DNA of 64,000 bases from Plebeiibacterium sediminum. Its GTDB lineage: Bacteria; Bacteroidota; Bacteroidia; Bacteroidales; Marinilabiliaceae. Under the pieces are notes generated by a model. It was not told the DNA's origin and ran no database searches. It worked only from the letters and a program-made list of their open reading frames with translations. Both the position numbers and the translations under genes were made by a program. The stretch is taken from positions 62,001-126,000 of the forward strand of contig NZ_JAPDPJ010000004.1 in the NCBI RefSeq assembly GCF_026013605.1, given 5' to 3'. How positions within the stretch are numbered: the stretch's first letter is position 1; every line of letters starts with the position of its first letter. This document shows, in pieces, positions 8,885 through 17,336 of the stretch.

Positions 8885-9832
8885 ATGAGGAGGTCGTTAA
8901 TTTATATCATCATTTTAAATATGGTATTCGGGTATGCAATTGCCAATACAAACGAAGTGTATTTTATGACAAGTGCAAATATTGATTTTGAGCAAGATGG
9001 CTATAATATTGGCTATACAACTTCATACAAAAATGTCTCCAATGTATATGTTGCCTCGTCAGTTGATGATAAAATGAAAATTAGACCATCTGATAAACAA
9101 GAATTGTTTAAGGATTATGTGGATTTTGGTGTTCATAATGTTTTGTTTTATGTACATGGTTACGGAAAGGAAATAGAAGAAGTGTACCAAAGAGCATTGC
9201 TAATGCAGGATGAATATGATGTAAAAGTTGTGTTTTTCTTTTGGCCCTACAAAACAGAAAAGGGTAAGCCATCAACTTTGTTTCAATCTCATGACAAAAT
9301 CGAAAATAGTTTACCTGTGTTTGATGCGTATGTAGATTTAGCCAATGAATTAAGACAAAGAAATATGCATATGAATATATCCATGATGGCTCATAGTCTG
9401 GGAAATTATTTTTTGAAATTATATGCACAGGAAGAATATGCACAGGAAGAATCTGTATTTGATAATTTGATACTGAATAGTGCCGCAGTAAATGACAGAA
9501 AGCACGGGTTATGGTTGTCAAAGCTAGCTATTCAAAAACGAACTTATGTGCTTTATAATAATCATGATTTTCTGCTTAAAGGATTACAGCTTTTTACAAG
9601 GGCAAAACGTCAATTAGGTAACAAAACCAATCGATTTAAAATTCCTACTGTAAACTACATCGACCTATCAGAAACGATTGGTTTTAGACTTCCGGTTAGA
9701 GATACGCATTCCTTTTTTACAGGAGAAATACTAAATGAACTCAAACCGGTAAAACACATGTATTCAGTTATTCTTACTGGCAGAGAGTTTGACAAGCAAG
9801 ATTATGTAGCACTCGAAATGAAGATGGAATAA
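8885..9832 (+). CDS. Exported alpha/beta hydrolase (DUF900-like)
   Basis: A 315-residue protein with a signal peptide (residues 1-20, ending GYAIA). The core has strand VLFYVHGYGKEIEEVYQRA and the nucleophile elbow MMAHSLGN (GxSxG-type, with Ala in the first position), so the serine lies in AHSLG. A strand with VVFFFWPYKTEKG follows the oxyanion HGYG motif. A late Asp/His pair is plausible around HDFLL and the C-terminal RDTHSFF. The layout resembles the DUF900/YjfP-type hydrolases, for which no substrate is known. It is flanked by a terminator upstream and a separate transcription unit downstream, so it seems to stand alone. An internal five-residue duplication (YAQEE twice) lies near residue 180. 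Confidence 0.75.
   Translation: MRRSLIYIIILNMVFGYAIANTNEVYFMTSANIDFEQDGYNIGYTTSYKNVSNVYVASSVDDKMKIRPSDKQELFKDYVDFGVHNVLFYVHGYGKEIEEVYQRALLMQDEYDVKVVFFFWPYKTEKGKPSTLFQSHDKIENSLPVFDAYVDLANELRQRNMHMNISMMAHSLGNYFLKLYAQEEYAQEESVFDNLILNSAAVNDRKHGLWLSKLAIQKRTYVLYNNHDFLLKGLQLFTRAKRQLGNKTNRFKIPTVNYIDLSETIGFRLPVRDTHSFFTGEILNELKPVKHMYSVILTGREFDKQDYVALEMKME
9422..9451 (+). repeat. Tandem 15-bp duplication inside the hydrolase gene
   Basis: TATGCACAGGAAGAA occurs twice without a gap (9422-9436 and 9437-9451), duplicating Tyr-Ala-Gln-Glu-Glu in frame. It looks like a recent slippage event in a surface helix. Confidence 0.9.
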
Positions 9833-9971
9833 TAGTTCATTTGAACATTGTTTAAAATTGTTCTAAATAAACTTTCACCTTAGGTTTATTATTAATAAAT
9901 ATTAAGAAATAATTAGAATTTGTTTTCTTTGCATTTCGATAAAATAACCTAAGTGTGTAATAGTTTAAAAT

Positions 9972-11519
9972 ATGATTAACCTGAGCGTTGAGAAAGACTT
10001 GACAATTGAAGTTGTTGAGGAGATTCTTTTTGGGAATCAAGAAATTAAAATTGATTCTGCTACCAAACAAAAAGTTAAAGAGAGCTATGAGTTTCTGGAG
10101 AAATTCGCTAAGAACAAGGTAATTTACGGTATAAATACTGGTTTGGGGCCAATGGCTCAGTATCGTATTGAAGATGATAAACTTGTTGACTTACAATATA
10201 ATTTAATTCGCAGTCACTCAGCAGGCGCCGGACAAAAGATTCCTGATGTTTATACTAAGGCATCAATGTTAGTTCGTATGAGAGCTATCATGCAAGGTTA
10301 CTCAGGTATTCATACCTCTTGTTTAGAACTATTAGAAACACTTATTAATTCAGATGTATATCCTTTTATCCCGGAACATGGAGGCGTTGGTGCCAGTGGG
10401 GACTTGGTTCAGTTAGCACATCTAGCCTTAGTCTTAATTGGGGAAGGACATGTAACCTATAAAGGAGAGTTCAAATTAACAAAGGACGTTTTTGCAGAAT
10501 TGGGAATTGAACCAATTGAGGTAAAACTTCGCGAAGGACTTTCGTTAATTAACGGTACTTCAGTTATGACAGGTGTAGGTTTAGTTAATGTAATTAAATC
10601 AAAGCAGTTGTTAAACTGGTCATTGATGGCATCTGTTATGATGAACGAAATTGTGATGTCGTTTGATGATCACTTTTCTGTTACTTTAAATTCAGTTAAA
10701 AAGCACGAAGGGCAGCAAGAAATTGCAAAAGGTATGCGTTTGTTGCTAAAAGATAGTAACCTAATAGCTCGTCGTGAAGAGCATTTCTTTTCCGGAGAAG
10801 TTGATGAGCGAATCTTTAAACGTAAGGTTCAGGAATATTATTCATTACGTTGTGTACCTCAAATATTGGGTCCGGTATATGAAGCTGTTGAATCAGCTAA
10901 AAAAGTTGTAGTAAACGAGGCAAATTCAGTAAGTGATAATCCAATTGTTGATGTTGAGAATAAAAACGTTTATCATGGTGGTAATTTTCATGGTGATTAT
11001 ATCTCAATTGAAATGGATAAGCTTAAGCTTGCAGTTACTCGTATGTCAATGCTTTCAGAGCGCCAAACAGCGTTTCTTTTTAATAGCAAAATAAACGAGA
11101 TACTTCCTCCATTTGTAAATTTAGGAACTTTAGGTCTTAATTTAGGATTGCAGGGAATGCAGTTTACAGCAACATCTACGGCTGCTGAAAATCAAACACT
11201 ATCGAACTCAATGTATGTTCATAGTATCACTACAAATAATGATAATCAGGATATTGTAAGTATGGGAACCAATAGTGCGATGATTACAAAGCGTGTTATT
11301 GATAATGCATATCAGGTTCAGGCCATTGAAATGATGGCATTGGTACAGGCCATTGATTATTTGCAAGTATCATCACGATTATCTTCTGCTACTAAAAAGG
11401 TTTATGATCAACTACGTGCTATCTTCCCTGTTTATATTGAGGACAGACCATTATATGAAGATTTAGCAAAAGTTGTTGATTATCTTTTTAATAATAATGT
11501 AGAAATACCGCAGGAATAA
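9972..11519 (+). CDS. Tyrosine ammonia-lyase (aromatic amino acid lyase) of a pigment cluster
   Basis: A 515-residue MIO enzyme that removes ammonia from tyrosine to give p-coumaric acid. The cofactor forms from Ala141-Ser142-Gly143 in EHGGVGASGDLVQLAHLALV. Tyr52 in IYGINTGLGP is the catalytic tyrosine. The substrate-selectivity pair is Ser81-His82 in NLIRSHSAGAG. This pair is usual in histidine lyases, but the surrounding sequence (MAQYRIE, YHGGNFHGDYIS, GTNSAMIT) is near that of the tyrosine-specific lyase of Flavobacterium johnsoniae as I remember it. No hut genes are nearby; fatty-acid-synthase-like genes follow at once, which supports tyrosine over histidine. It is followed by a hairpin and a new promoter, so it may be transcribed separately. 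A poor -7 match (TTTCTTTG, 9924-9931) is the best promoter candidate. Confidence 0.88.
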   Translation: MINLSVEKDLTIEVVEEILFGNQEIKIDSATKQKVKESYEFLEKFAKNKVIYGINTGLGPMAQYRIEDDKLVDLQYNLIRSHSAGAGQKIPDVYTKASMLVRMRAIMQGYSGIHTSCLELLETLINSDVYPFIPEHGGVGASGDLVQLAHLALVLIGEGHVTYKGEFKLTKDVFAELGIEPIEVKLREGLSLINGTSVMTGVGLVNVIKSKQLLNWSLMASVMMNEIVMSFDDHFSVTLNSVKKHEGQQEIAKGMRLLLKDSNLIARREEHFFSGEVDERIFKRKVQEYYSLRCVPQILGPVYEAVESAKKVVVNEANSVSDNPIVDVENKNVYHGGNFHGDYISIEMDKLKLAVTRMSMLSERQTAFLFNSKINEILPPFVNLGTLGLNLGLQGMQFTATSTAAENQTLSNSMYVHSITTNNDNQDIVSMGTNSAMITKRVIDNAYQVQAIEMMALVQAIDYLQVSSRLSSATKKVYDQLRAIFPVYIEDRPLYEDLAKVVDYLFNNNVEIPQE

Positions 11520-11522
11520 TTT

Positions 11523-11548
11523 TAGATTAAAATTTATTTTTTAATCTA
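11523..11548 (+). terminator. Perfect AT-rich hairpin after the lyase gene
   Basis: TAGATTAAAA and TTTTAATCTA form a perfect 10-bp stem with loop TTTATT. The U residues lie in the stem and no long U tail follows, so termination is likely but not certain. It overlaps where a -33 element for the next gene would fall. Confidence 0.5.
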
Positions 11549-11555
11549 GAGATCT

Positions 11556-11563
11556 TATTTTCG
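11556..11563 (+). promoter_or_regulatory. Candidate promoter -7 box for the biosynthetic operon
   Basis: TATTTTCG matches TAnnTTTG at seven of eight positions and ends 22 bp before the ketoreductase start codon. The 10-bp hairpin lies just upstream. Confidence 0.45.
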
Positions 11564-11585
11564 TGCAATTAACACATTGAGGTTT

Positions 11586-12311
11586 ATGAAAAATGCATTA
11601 GTTACAGGAGGATCAAGAGGAATTGGAAGAGCAATTTCTATACAATTAGCTCAACAAGGATTCTACGTTCTTATTAATTATAGATCAGCTCATGAAGAGG
11701 CTCAGAAAGTAAAAGCTGAGATTGAGGAAGCCGGAGGTAAAGCAGAACTATTACCATTTGATGTTTCAGATTCTCAAAAAGTAGAAGAAGTACTAGGGGG
11801 CTGGATGAAGGAGAATGACAAGCATATTGATGTATTAGTTAATAATGCGGGTATTACTAGTGATAACCTGATGGTATTCATGACTGATAGTGAATGGAAT
11901 AAGGTAATATCAACGAACCAAAATAGTTTCTTTTTTGTTACTCGTCAAGTGCTTGAAGGAATGGTTGTTAATAAATGGGGAAGAGTAATTAATATCGTAT
12001 CTCTTTCTGGTCAGAAAGGACATCCGGGTCAAGTAAATTATTCTGCATCTAAAGGAGCTGTTATTGCTGCCACTAAATCATTATCAATGGAAGTTGGTAA
12101 AAAGAAAGTGACAGTTAACTGCGTTGCTCCCGGTTTTATTAAAACTGAGATGACAGAAGCTATTAACGAAAAAGAATGGAAACGTCATATTCCCCTGAAT
12201 CGTTTTGGAAAACCAGAAGAAGTAGCTAGTGTAGTTGGCTTTTTAGCTTCTGATGGGGCTGCTTATATTACAGGAGAAACGATTGCCGTAAATGGTGGAA
12301 TGTATAGCTAA
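11586..12311 (+). CDS. fabG: 3-oxoacyl-ACP reductase, SDR family (FabG-like)
   Basis: The ATG at 11586 is chosen over a TTG at 11577 because the protein then begins directly with the first strand, MKNALVTGGSRGIGRAI; length is 241 residues, normal for FabG. The nucleotide motif is TGGSRGIG, followed by NNAGIT, then the catalytic Ser (IVSLSGQKG) and YSASKG pair. The C-terminus ends in the usual GETIAVNGGM. It reduces 3-oxoacyl-ACP to 3-hydroxyacyl-ACP with NAD(P)H. Placement between a tyrosine lyase and ketosynthases indicates that it serves polyene elongation (the ketoreductase step), not primary fatty acid synthesis. Confidence 0.88.
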   Translation: MKNALVTGGSRGIGRAISIQLAQQGFYVLINYRSAHEEAQKVKAEIEEAGGKAELLPFDVSDSQKVEEVLGGWMKENDKHIDVLVNNAGITSDNLMVFMTDSEWNKVISTNQNSFFFVTRQVLEGMVVNKWGRVINIVSLSGQKGHPGQVNYSASKGAVIAATKSLSMEVGKKKVTVNCVAPGFIKTEMTEAINEKEWKRHIPLNRFGKPEEVASVVGFLASDGAAYITGETIAVNGGMYS

Positions 12312-12326
12312 TGAGACTTTTGTAAA

Positions 12327-13553
12327 ATGGAAAGAAGAGTTGTTATTTCCGGTATGGGTATTTATTCGGTACTGGGTAAAAATTTAGAAGAAGTAACTTC
12401 ATCATTATATAATGGTAAGTCAGGAATTGGCCTTGATTTAAAACGTAAGGAATTAGGTTTTAGGTCAATGTTAACTGGTATTCTTGATCGTCCGGATTTA
12501 AAGAAGCTATTAAACCGCCGTCAACGTGTTGGTATTCCGGAACAGGGAGAATATGCTTATATGGCAACTCTTGAAGCTTTTGAAAATGCAAAAATCGATA
12601 TGGATTTCTTAGAAAAGAATGAAGTAGGAATTTTGTATGGCAACGATAGTTCTTCCATTCCTGTTATTGAGTCTATTGACAGAATAAGAGAAACAAAAGA
12701 TACTACATTATTAGGTTCAGGTTCTATTTTTCAAAGTATGAACTCTACTATTTCAATGAACCTGTCGGTAATTTTTAAATTAAAAGGTATCAATTTTACA
12801 GTAAGTGGAGCTTGTGCTAGTAGTTCGCATGCAGTAGGTCTGGCATACTTTTTAATTAAACATGGCTATCAGGATATTGTTTTATGTGGTGGAGGTCAGG
12901 AAATTAATCCGGAATCAATGGGCAGCTTTGATGGGTTATCAGCATTTTCAATTCGTCATGATGCTCCGGAAAAAGCATCCAGACCATTCGACAGAGATCG
13001 CGATGGATTAATTCCAAGTGGTGGTGGAGCCTCATTAATTGTTGAAAGTCTTGAGTCTGCATTGGCAAGAGGTGCCGATATTGTGGCTGAAATTAAGGGA
13101 TATGGATTTTCTTCAAATGGAGAACATATTTCAGTTCCAAATGAAACCGGCCCTACCGAATCATTACAGCGTTGTTTAAAAGATGCTAATATGGCTGCTA
13201 AAGATATTGATTATGTAAATGCACATGCTACTTCAACACCTGTTGGGGATGCAATGGAGGCAAGAGCATTAAATACGGTATTTGGAGCATGTAAAACACC
13301 TATTAGCTCAACAAAATCGATGACAGGTCACGAAATGTGGATGGGAGGAGGAAGTGAATTGATCTATAGCTCACTTATGATGCAAAATTCATTTATTGCC
13401 CCTAATATTAACTTTGAAAATCCGGATGAGCAATCGGCAAAGTTGAATATTGTTAATAAAACAACAGAGAAAGAAATAAATACTATACTTTCAAATTCGT
13501 TCGGATTTGGTGGTACAAATTCAACAATCATATTATCTAAATATAGTAAATAA
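12327..13553 (+). CDS. Beta-ketoacyl-ACP synthase (FabB/F type)
   Basis: A 408-residue thiolase-fold condensing enzyme with a complete active site: Cys163 in VSGACASSSHAVG, His300 in NAHATSTPVGD, Lys330 and His335 in KSMTGHEMW. It condenses a malonyl-ACP extender with a growing acyl or aryl-acyl chain. The family end signature SNSFGFGGTNSTIILSK is present. It lies 15 bp after the ketoreductase and 6 bp before an ACP gene, so the three form a core extension module. There are two further ketosynthases and a chain-length-factor-like protein in the same cluster; which one starts and which one extends cannot be told from sequence. Confidence 0.92.
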   Translation: MERRVVISGMGIYSVLGKNLEEVTSSLYNGKSGIGLDLKRKELGFRSMLTGILDRPDLKKLLNRRQRVGIPEQGEYAYMATLEAFENAKIDMDFLEKNEVGILYGNDSSSIPVIESIDRIRETKDTTLLGSGSIFQSMNSTISMNLSVIFKLKGINFTVSGACASSSHAVGLAYFLIKHGYQDIVLCGGGQEINPESMGSFDGLSAFSIRHDAPEKASRPFDRDRDGLIPSGGGASLIVESLESALARGADIVAEIKGYGFSSNGEHISVPNETGPTESLQRCLKDANMAAKDIDYVNAHATSTPVGDAMEARALNTVFGACKTPISSTKSMTGHEMWMGGGSELIYSSLMMQNSFIAPNINFENPDEQSAKLNIVNKTTEKEINTILSNSFGFGGTNSTIILSKYSK

Positions 13554-13559
13554 GGAAAA

Positions 13560-13802
13560 ATGGAAAGAGGCAAGATTAAAGATATCGTTGTAGCGTTTTT
13601 AATAGATGAGTTCGAAATTGATGAGGATGTAATCAGTGATGAGGCACATCTAATTGACGATCTTGGTTTAGAAAGTCTTGATTTTGTGGATATCGTTGTG
13701 ATCATTGAAAAAGAGTTCGGATTTAAGGTGAAACGTGAAGAAATGAAAGAGATCCGTGTTTTAAATGATTTATATACTTATATCGAAAATAATTTAAAAT
13801 GA
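13560..13802 (+). CDS. Acyl carrier protein
   Basis: An 80-residue, acidic, helical protein with the phosphopantetheine attachment site at Ser39 in LGLESLDFVDIVV. The usual DSL is ESL here, seen in many polyene-cluster carriers. It holds the growing chain as a thioester. Its stop codon overlaps the start of the next gene (ATGA), so the two are translationally coupled. Confidence 0.93.
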   Translation: MERGKIKDIVVAFLIDEFEIDEDVISDEAHLIDDLGLESLDFVDIVVIIEKEFGFKVKREEMKEIRVLNDLYTYIENNLK

Positions 13803-14692
13803 GTAAATGGACGGGTAAGTCAAAGGGAACACCCTTAGGTTATAGGATATTCATTGCCTTAATAAAGGTGGATGTTCGTTTAGCCTATGCGTTACTTAAA
13901 CCCGTTTCGTTTTTTTATTTAATCTTTTCGAATAAAGAATCTATAAGTTATTTCTATAGAGAGCGATTAAAGTATGGAAAACTGAAAACCATGGTTAGTA
14001 TTTATAAAAACTATGTGTTTTTAGGTAAAGTTCTGATCGATAAGATTGCTATTCTTTCCGGACAAAAGGATCAATATACCTTTAACTTTGATGGTGAGGA
14101 ACATTTGCACCAGATGGTAAAGGACAAAAAAGGTGGATTACTGCTAGGAGCCCATATGGGTAACTGGGAAGTGGCAGGGGAATTATTGGAAAGAGTAGAT
14201 TCCGTAATTAATATCTTAATGGTGGAGGCTGAGCATCAAAAATTAAAAGATGTTTTACAAGAAGCCATTGGTGATAAAAAAGTTAATGTTATCCCAATAA
14301 AGGATGACATGTCGCATATTTTTAGTGTTATTGAAGCATTTAAAAATAAAGAACTGGTAGCCATGCACGGTGATCGGTTTGTAGAAGGAAACCAAACTGT
14401 TAAAATACCTTTTTTAGGTGAGATGGCAGAATTTCCAATCGGACCTATGGTGTTGGCCAGTAAATATTCAATACCGGTTACCTTTGTTTTTAGTGTAAAA
14501 GAAACCAATACGCACTATCATTTCTTTGCCACAAAAGGTAAAGTTTATCCTAAGGAGCGGAAACCGGCCTTAAGAGATGAGTCAATTAAAGTAATGTTAA
14601 CCGATTATGTAAATCAATTGCAATTGAAGGTTGAGAAATATCCATTGCAGTGGTTTAATTATCACCCTTTTTGGGAAAACGAAAAAAAATAA
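13799..14692 (+). CDS. LpxL/HtrB-like lipid acyltransferase
   Basis: A 297-residue member of the lysophospholipid/lipid A acyltransferase family. The catalytic motif is His119-x4-Glu124 in GAHMGNWEVAGELL. Other family blocks are VAMHGDRFVEGNQTVKIPF and the C-terminal QWFNYHPFWE. Such enzymes move an acyl group from ACP to a lipid acceptor at the inner face of the cytoplasmic membrane. Start overlaps the ACP gene by 4 bp, which fits an ACP-bound donor. In aryl polyene-type clusters such acyltransferases are thought to attach the polyene to a glycerolipid-like anchor; that role is inferred. A true lipid A enzyme is less likely given the context. Confidence 0.82.
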   Translation: MSKWTGKSKGTPLGYRIFIALIKVDVRLAYALLKPVSFFYLIFSNKESISYFYRERLKYGKLKTMVSIYKNYVFLGKVLIDKIAILSGQKDQYTFNFDGEEHLHQMVKDKKGGLLLGAHMGNWEVAGELLERVDSVINILMVEAEHQKLKDVLQEAIGDKKVNVIPIKDDMSHIFSVIEAFKNKELVAMHGDRFVEGNQTVKIPFLGEMAEFPIGPMVLASKYSIPVTFVFSVKETNTHYHFFATKGKVYPKERKPALRDESIKVMLTDYVNQLQLKVEKYPLQWFNYHPFWENEKK

Positions 14693-14697
14693 TCCTA

Positions 14698-15765
14698 ATG
14701 TCTGTTACCTACGGAAAAGATAACAAAACTGCCCTTCAGGCAAAGTACGATGCTCAAAAGATAGCATTCGCACCAATCATGTTTCAAGCTGCACTTTCAC
14801 TTCGAAACCTTGGAATCCTTGAATTAATTAAGAATAAAAGAAAAGGAATCACTATTGAAGATATAGCTTCAGAACTTAAACTTTCAGTATATGGAGTTAA
14901 AGTTTTATTAGAAGCTGGATTAAGTCTTGAATTGGTTACTGTTGAAGAAGATTTGTATACACTCACAAAAACCGGATGGTATATTCAGTGTGATGAGTTA
15001 ACCCGAGTGAATATGGATTTTACTCAGGATGTAAATTACGAAGGTGTTTTTACTCTTGAAGATTCCATTAAAGAAGGAAAACCTACAGGTTTAAAAGTAT
15101 TTGGTGATTGGCCAACAGTATATGAAGGTTTGGCTCATTTGCCAGAAAAAGCCAAAAAAAGCTGGTTTGCATTTGATCACTACTATTCCGATTATGCTTT
15201 TCCTGAAATTATGCCTTTGGTATTTAAAAATAATCCAAAGCAGATTTTAGATGTTGGTGGTAACACAGGAAAATTTTCTATTCAGTGTGCAAAATATAAC
15301 GAGGATGTAAAAGTTACCATTCTTGATTTACCCGGTCAGTTAAACGTAGCTTATAAAAATATTGAAGAAAACGGTTTTAGCGATAGAGTAAATGGTCATC
15401 CGTTAAATTTATTAGATCATTCAAATCCGTTTCCAAAAGGAGCAGATATTATTTGGATGAGTCAGTTCCTGGATTGTTTTTCTCAGGAAGATATTCTTCA
15501 GCTCTTAACAAGATCTTTTAATGCTCTTGATGAAAACGGAAGAGTTTATATCCTTGAAACTTATTGGGATGATCAGGAATTCCCTGCATCTACATATAGC
15601 TTACATGCAACGTCATTATATTTTACAAATATTGCAAATGGTTGCAGTCAGATGTATCATTCAGAAGATATGTTGAAATTAGTTGATAAAGCCGGATTAG
15701 AAGTAGAAGAAACTGTTCGAAATATTGGTGTTAGTCATACCTTATTAATTTGTAAAAAGAAGTAA
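14698..15765 (+). CDS. SAM-dependent O-methyltransferase
   Basis: The ATG at 14698 is chosen; an upstream TTG in frame would overlap the previous gene. The protein has 355 residues. Residues about 20-95 form a winged-helix dimerisation domain (IEDIASELKLSVYGVKVLLEAGL) like that of plant-type O-methyltransferases. The SAM-binding glycine motif is ILDVGGNTGKFS, starting near Asp185, followed by VTILDLPGQL and the post-motif IIWMSQFLDCF. It probably methylates the aromatic ring or its hydroxyl in the polyene head group; a C-methyl at the ring is described in related aryl polyenes and flexirubins. Exact target not visible. Confidence 0.82.
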   Translation: MSVTYGKDNKTALQAKYDAQKIAFAPIMFQAALSLRNLGILELIKNKRKGITIEDIASELKLSVYGVKVLLEAGLSLELVTVEEDLYTLTKTGWYIQCDELTRVNMDFTQDVNYEGVFTLEDSIKEGKPTGLKVFGDWPTVYEGLAHLPEKAKKSWFAFDHYYSDYAFPEIMPLVFKNNPKQILDVGGNTGKFSIQCAKYNEDVKVTILDLPGQLNVAYKNIEENGFSDRVNGHPLNLLDHSNPFPKGADIIWMSQFLDCFSQEDILQLLTRSFNALDENGRVYILETYWDDQEFPASTYSLHATSLYFTNIANGCSQMYHSEDMLKLVDKAGLEVEETVRNIGVSHTLLICKKK

Positions 15766-15793
15766 TTTCGAACCAGAACCAAAACAATAAGAT

Positions 15794-16207
15794 ATGCAGT
15801 GGACCATTGAAGAGTTAATACCTCAGCGACCTCCTTTTGTATTTGTAGATAAAGTAATGAATTTTTCAGAAGGATCTGTAACTACATCTTTTGAAATAAA
15901 GCAGGATGGTACTTTGGTATTTGATGGATTTATGCAGGAGGCTGGTTTAATTGAAAATATTGCTCAATCTGCAGCTGCATTAGAAGGATGCAATGCAAAG
16001 AGTAATAATTGTAAGGTGAAGGTTGGCTTTATTGGTTCGGTAAAAAATTTAGAGATAAGCAGGTCGCCAAAGGTAGGGGAGATATTGGAGACACAGGTTA
16101 ATATTTTAACCAATGCCATGGGAGTAAATGTAGCAGAAGGTATTGTAAAGTCTTCTGATGAAATCGTAGCAAAGTGTGTGCTTAATATTTTTTTAAAAGA
16201 GGATTAA
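15794..16207 (+). CDS. Hot-dog fold dehydratase-like protein lacking the catalytic His (ApeP-like)
   Basis: A 137-residue single hot-dog domain. The N-terminus ELIPQRPPFVFVDKVMNF aligns with the FabZ segment that normally reads HRxPFLLVDRV, but the position of the catalytic His is Gln. The central helix FMQEAGLIENIAQSAAALEG keeps a FabZ-like Glu. A partly inactive hot-dog protein that pairs with an active one is known for the ApeI:ApeP dehydratase of aryl polyene synthesis. By analogy this protein would pair with the second hot-dog protein encoded at 23525-23890. The assignment as a structural partner is inference. Confidence 0.75.
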   Translation: MQWTIEELIPQRPPFVFVDKVMNFSEGSVTTSFEIKQDGTLVFDGFMQEAGLIENIAQSAAALEGCNAKSNNCKVKVGFIGSVKNLEISRSPKVGEILETQVNILTNAMGVNVAEGIVKSSDEIVAKCVLNIFLKED

Positions 16208-16269
16208 AGGTTTTTGTAATCTGTTGATTATAAATCATCTTTAATTAGCTTATAACCAAAAAAACTAAT

Positions 16270-16914
16270 ATGATGAAAAAGATTTTTTTATTGGGATTGC
16301 TTTGTGTTTTGCTTTTTAATGTACAAGCACAAAAAACGAGTGACCTTTTTACCGACAATGATTACCAGTATGTTTGGTTCGGTGTAGACTATTCAAATGT
16401 GAAGCTGATAGGTGATTTTTATGCCACCAATATGGGTGGAGAAGAGCCAAAACAGTTTATTAAAGATAATTATTTCAAAGCCTGGAATGACCTTATTAAA
16501 AATGAGAGAAGAAAATTTAGTGTGGAAAACATGCTGAATAAAGATGAGGTGGTTTATGATATTGAAATGATTGAGGCGCTGAATCAAACAGGTTCCTACG
16601 AAAGTTTAGAGGCAGAAAAAGCCATGCCTTTGAGTGATGATGTTCTTACTAATGCAATAAAAAATTATAACCTTAATTACAATGAGGGAATAGGGGTTGT
16701 TATAATTGCAGAGTATTTGGATAAATCATTTACAGAAGCTTCTTATGTTCTTGAAATTTTTAATATTGCAACCAGAGAAAAATTAATCGAAGAGCGTTTT
16801 GTTACCAAACCTGCAGGTTTTGGTGTAAGAAATTATTGGGCTGGATCGTTATATTATATTTTTAAAGACGTTACAGCAAAAAGATATAAAGCCTGGAAAA
16901 AACAATATAAGTAA
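16270..16914 (+). CDS. Hypothetical exported protein of the pigment cluster
   Basis: A 214-residue protein with a clear signal peptide (MMKKIFLLGLLCVLLFNVQAQ), so periplasmic or outer membrane associated. The start could equally be the second ATG at 16273. The mature part is mixed alpha/beta with no cysteine and no catalytic motif that I recognise. Segments such as YNEGIGVVIIAEYLDKSFTEASYVLEIFNIATREKLIEERFV suggest a compact beta-sheet with a conserved strand pair. It lies between a dehydratase-like gene (62 bp) and a thioesterase (2 bp), so it belongs to the operon. It may assist transport or anchoring of the product; function unknown. Confidence 0.7.
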   Translation: MMKKIFLLGLLCVLLFNVQAQKTSDLFTDNDYQYVWFGVDYSNVKLIGDFYATNMGGEEPKQFIKDNYFKAWNDLIKNERRKFSVENMLNKDEVVYDIEMIEALNQTGSYESLEAEKAMPLSDDVLTNAIKNYNLNYNEGIGVVIIAEYLDKSFTEASYVLEIFNIATREKLIEERFVTKPAGFGVRNYWAGSLYYIFKDVTAKRYKAWKKQYK

Positions 16915-16916
16915 GA

Positions 16917-17336
16917 GTGAAAGAATTAGTCAATATAACAAAAGTAAAGGTCCGATTTAGTGAAGTGGATTCTATGCATATTGTATGGCATGGAAACTAT
17001 GTGAAATTTTTGGAAGATGGTCGTGAGGCTTTTGGATCACAATATGGCCTTGGTTATTACGATGTGTATGAGGAAGGTTATATGACTCCAATTGTAAAGG
17101 TGGATATTGACTATAAAAACCAGGTAAGATATGGTGAAGAACTTGAAGTGAAAACCATATTTGAGAGTGTTGATGCAGCTAAAATTTGTTTCAGATATGA
17201 AATTTCAAAAGTGTCTGATAAATTGATTGTTGCTAAAGGAAAAACCATTCAGGTGTTTTTAGATACGGAGGGTGATTTACAATTAACCAACCCTCCTTTT
17301 TATACTTCCTGGAAAGAAAAATGGGGGTTAATATAA
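16917..17336 (+). CDS. Acyl thioesterase, 4-hydroxybenzoyl-CoA thioesterase family
   Basis: Translation starts at GTG 16917, the only start that keeps the full hot-dog domain; length 139 residues. The signature VRFSEVDSMHIVWHGNYVKFLEDGREAFG holds the catalytic Asp18 of the 4HBT/YbgC class. The enzyme hydrolyses acyl-CoA or acyl-ACP thioesters, and here may release or edit the polyene chain, a role assigned to the thioesterase of aryl polyene clusters. It sits 2 bp after the exported protein gene and its stop codon directly abuts the start of the next ketosynthase gene. Confidence 0.88.
   Translation: MKELVNITKVKVRFSEVDSMHIVWHGNYVKFLEDGREAFGSQYGLGYYDVYEEGYMTPIVKVDIDYKNQVRYGEELEVKTIFESVDAAKICFRYEISKVSDKLIVAKGKTIQVFLDTEGDLQLTNPPFYTSWKEKWGLI

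Noticed and set aside
9108-9521. 137-codon minus-strand frame inside the alpha/beta hydrolase gene
   Set aside because: Fully antisense to a protein with clear hydrolase motifs; its own translation has no recognisable domain.
9972-11519. Calling the lyase a histidine ammonia-lyase (hutH) because of its Ser-His selectivity pair
   Set aside because: No urocanase or other hut genes are nearby, and the protein resembles the tyrosine-specific Flavobacterium enzyme and heads a polyene cluster.
13799-14692. True lipid A (LpxL) acyltransferase
   Set aside because: The family fits, but the gene overlaps a dedicated ACP gene within a polyene cluster; lipid A synthesis genes are absent here.
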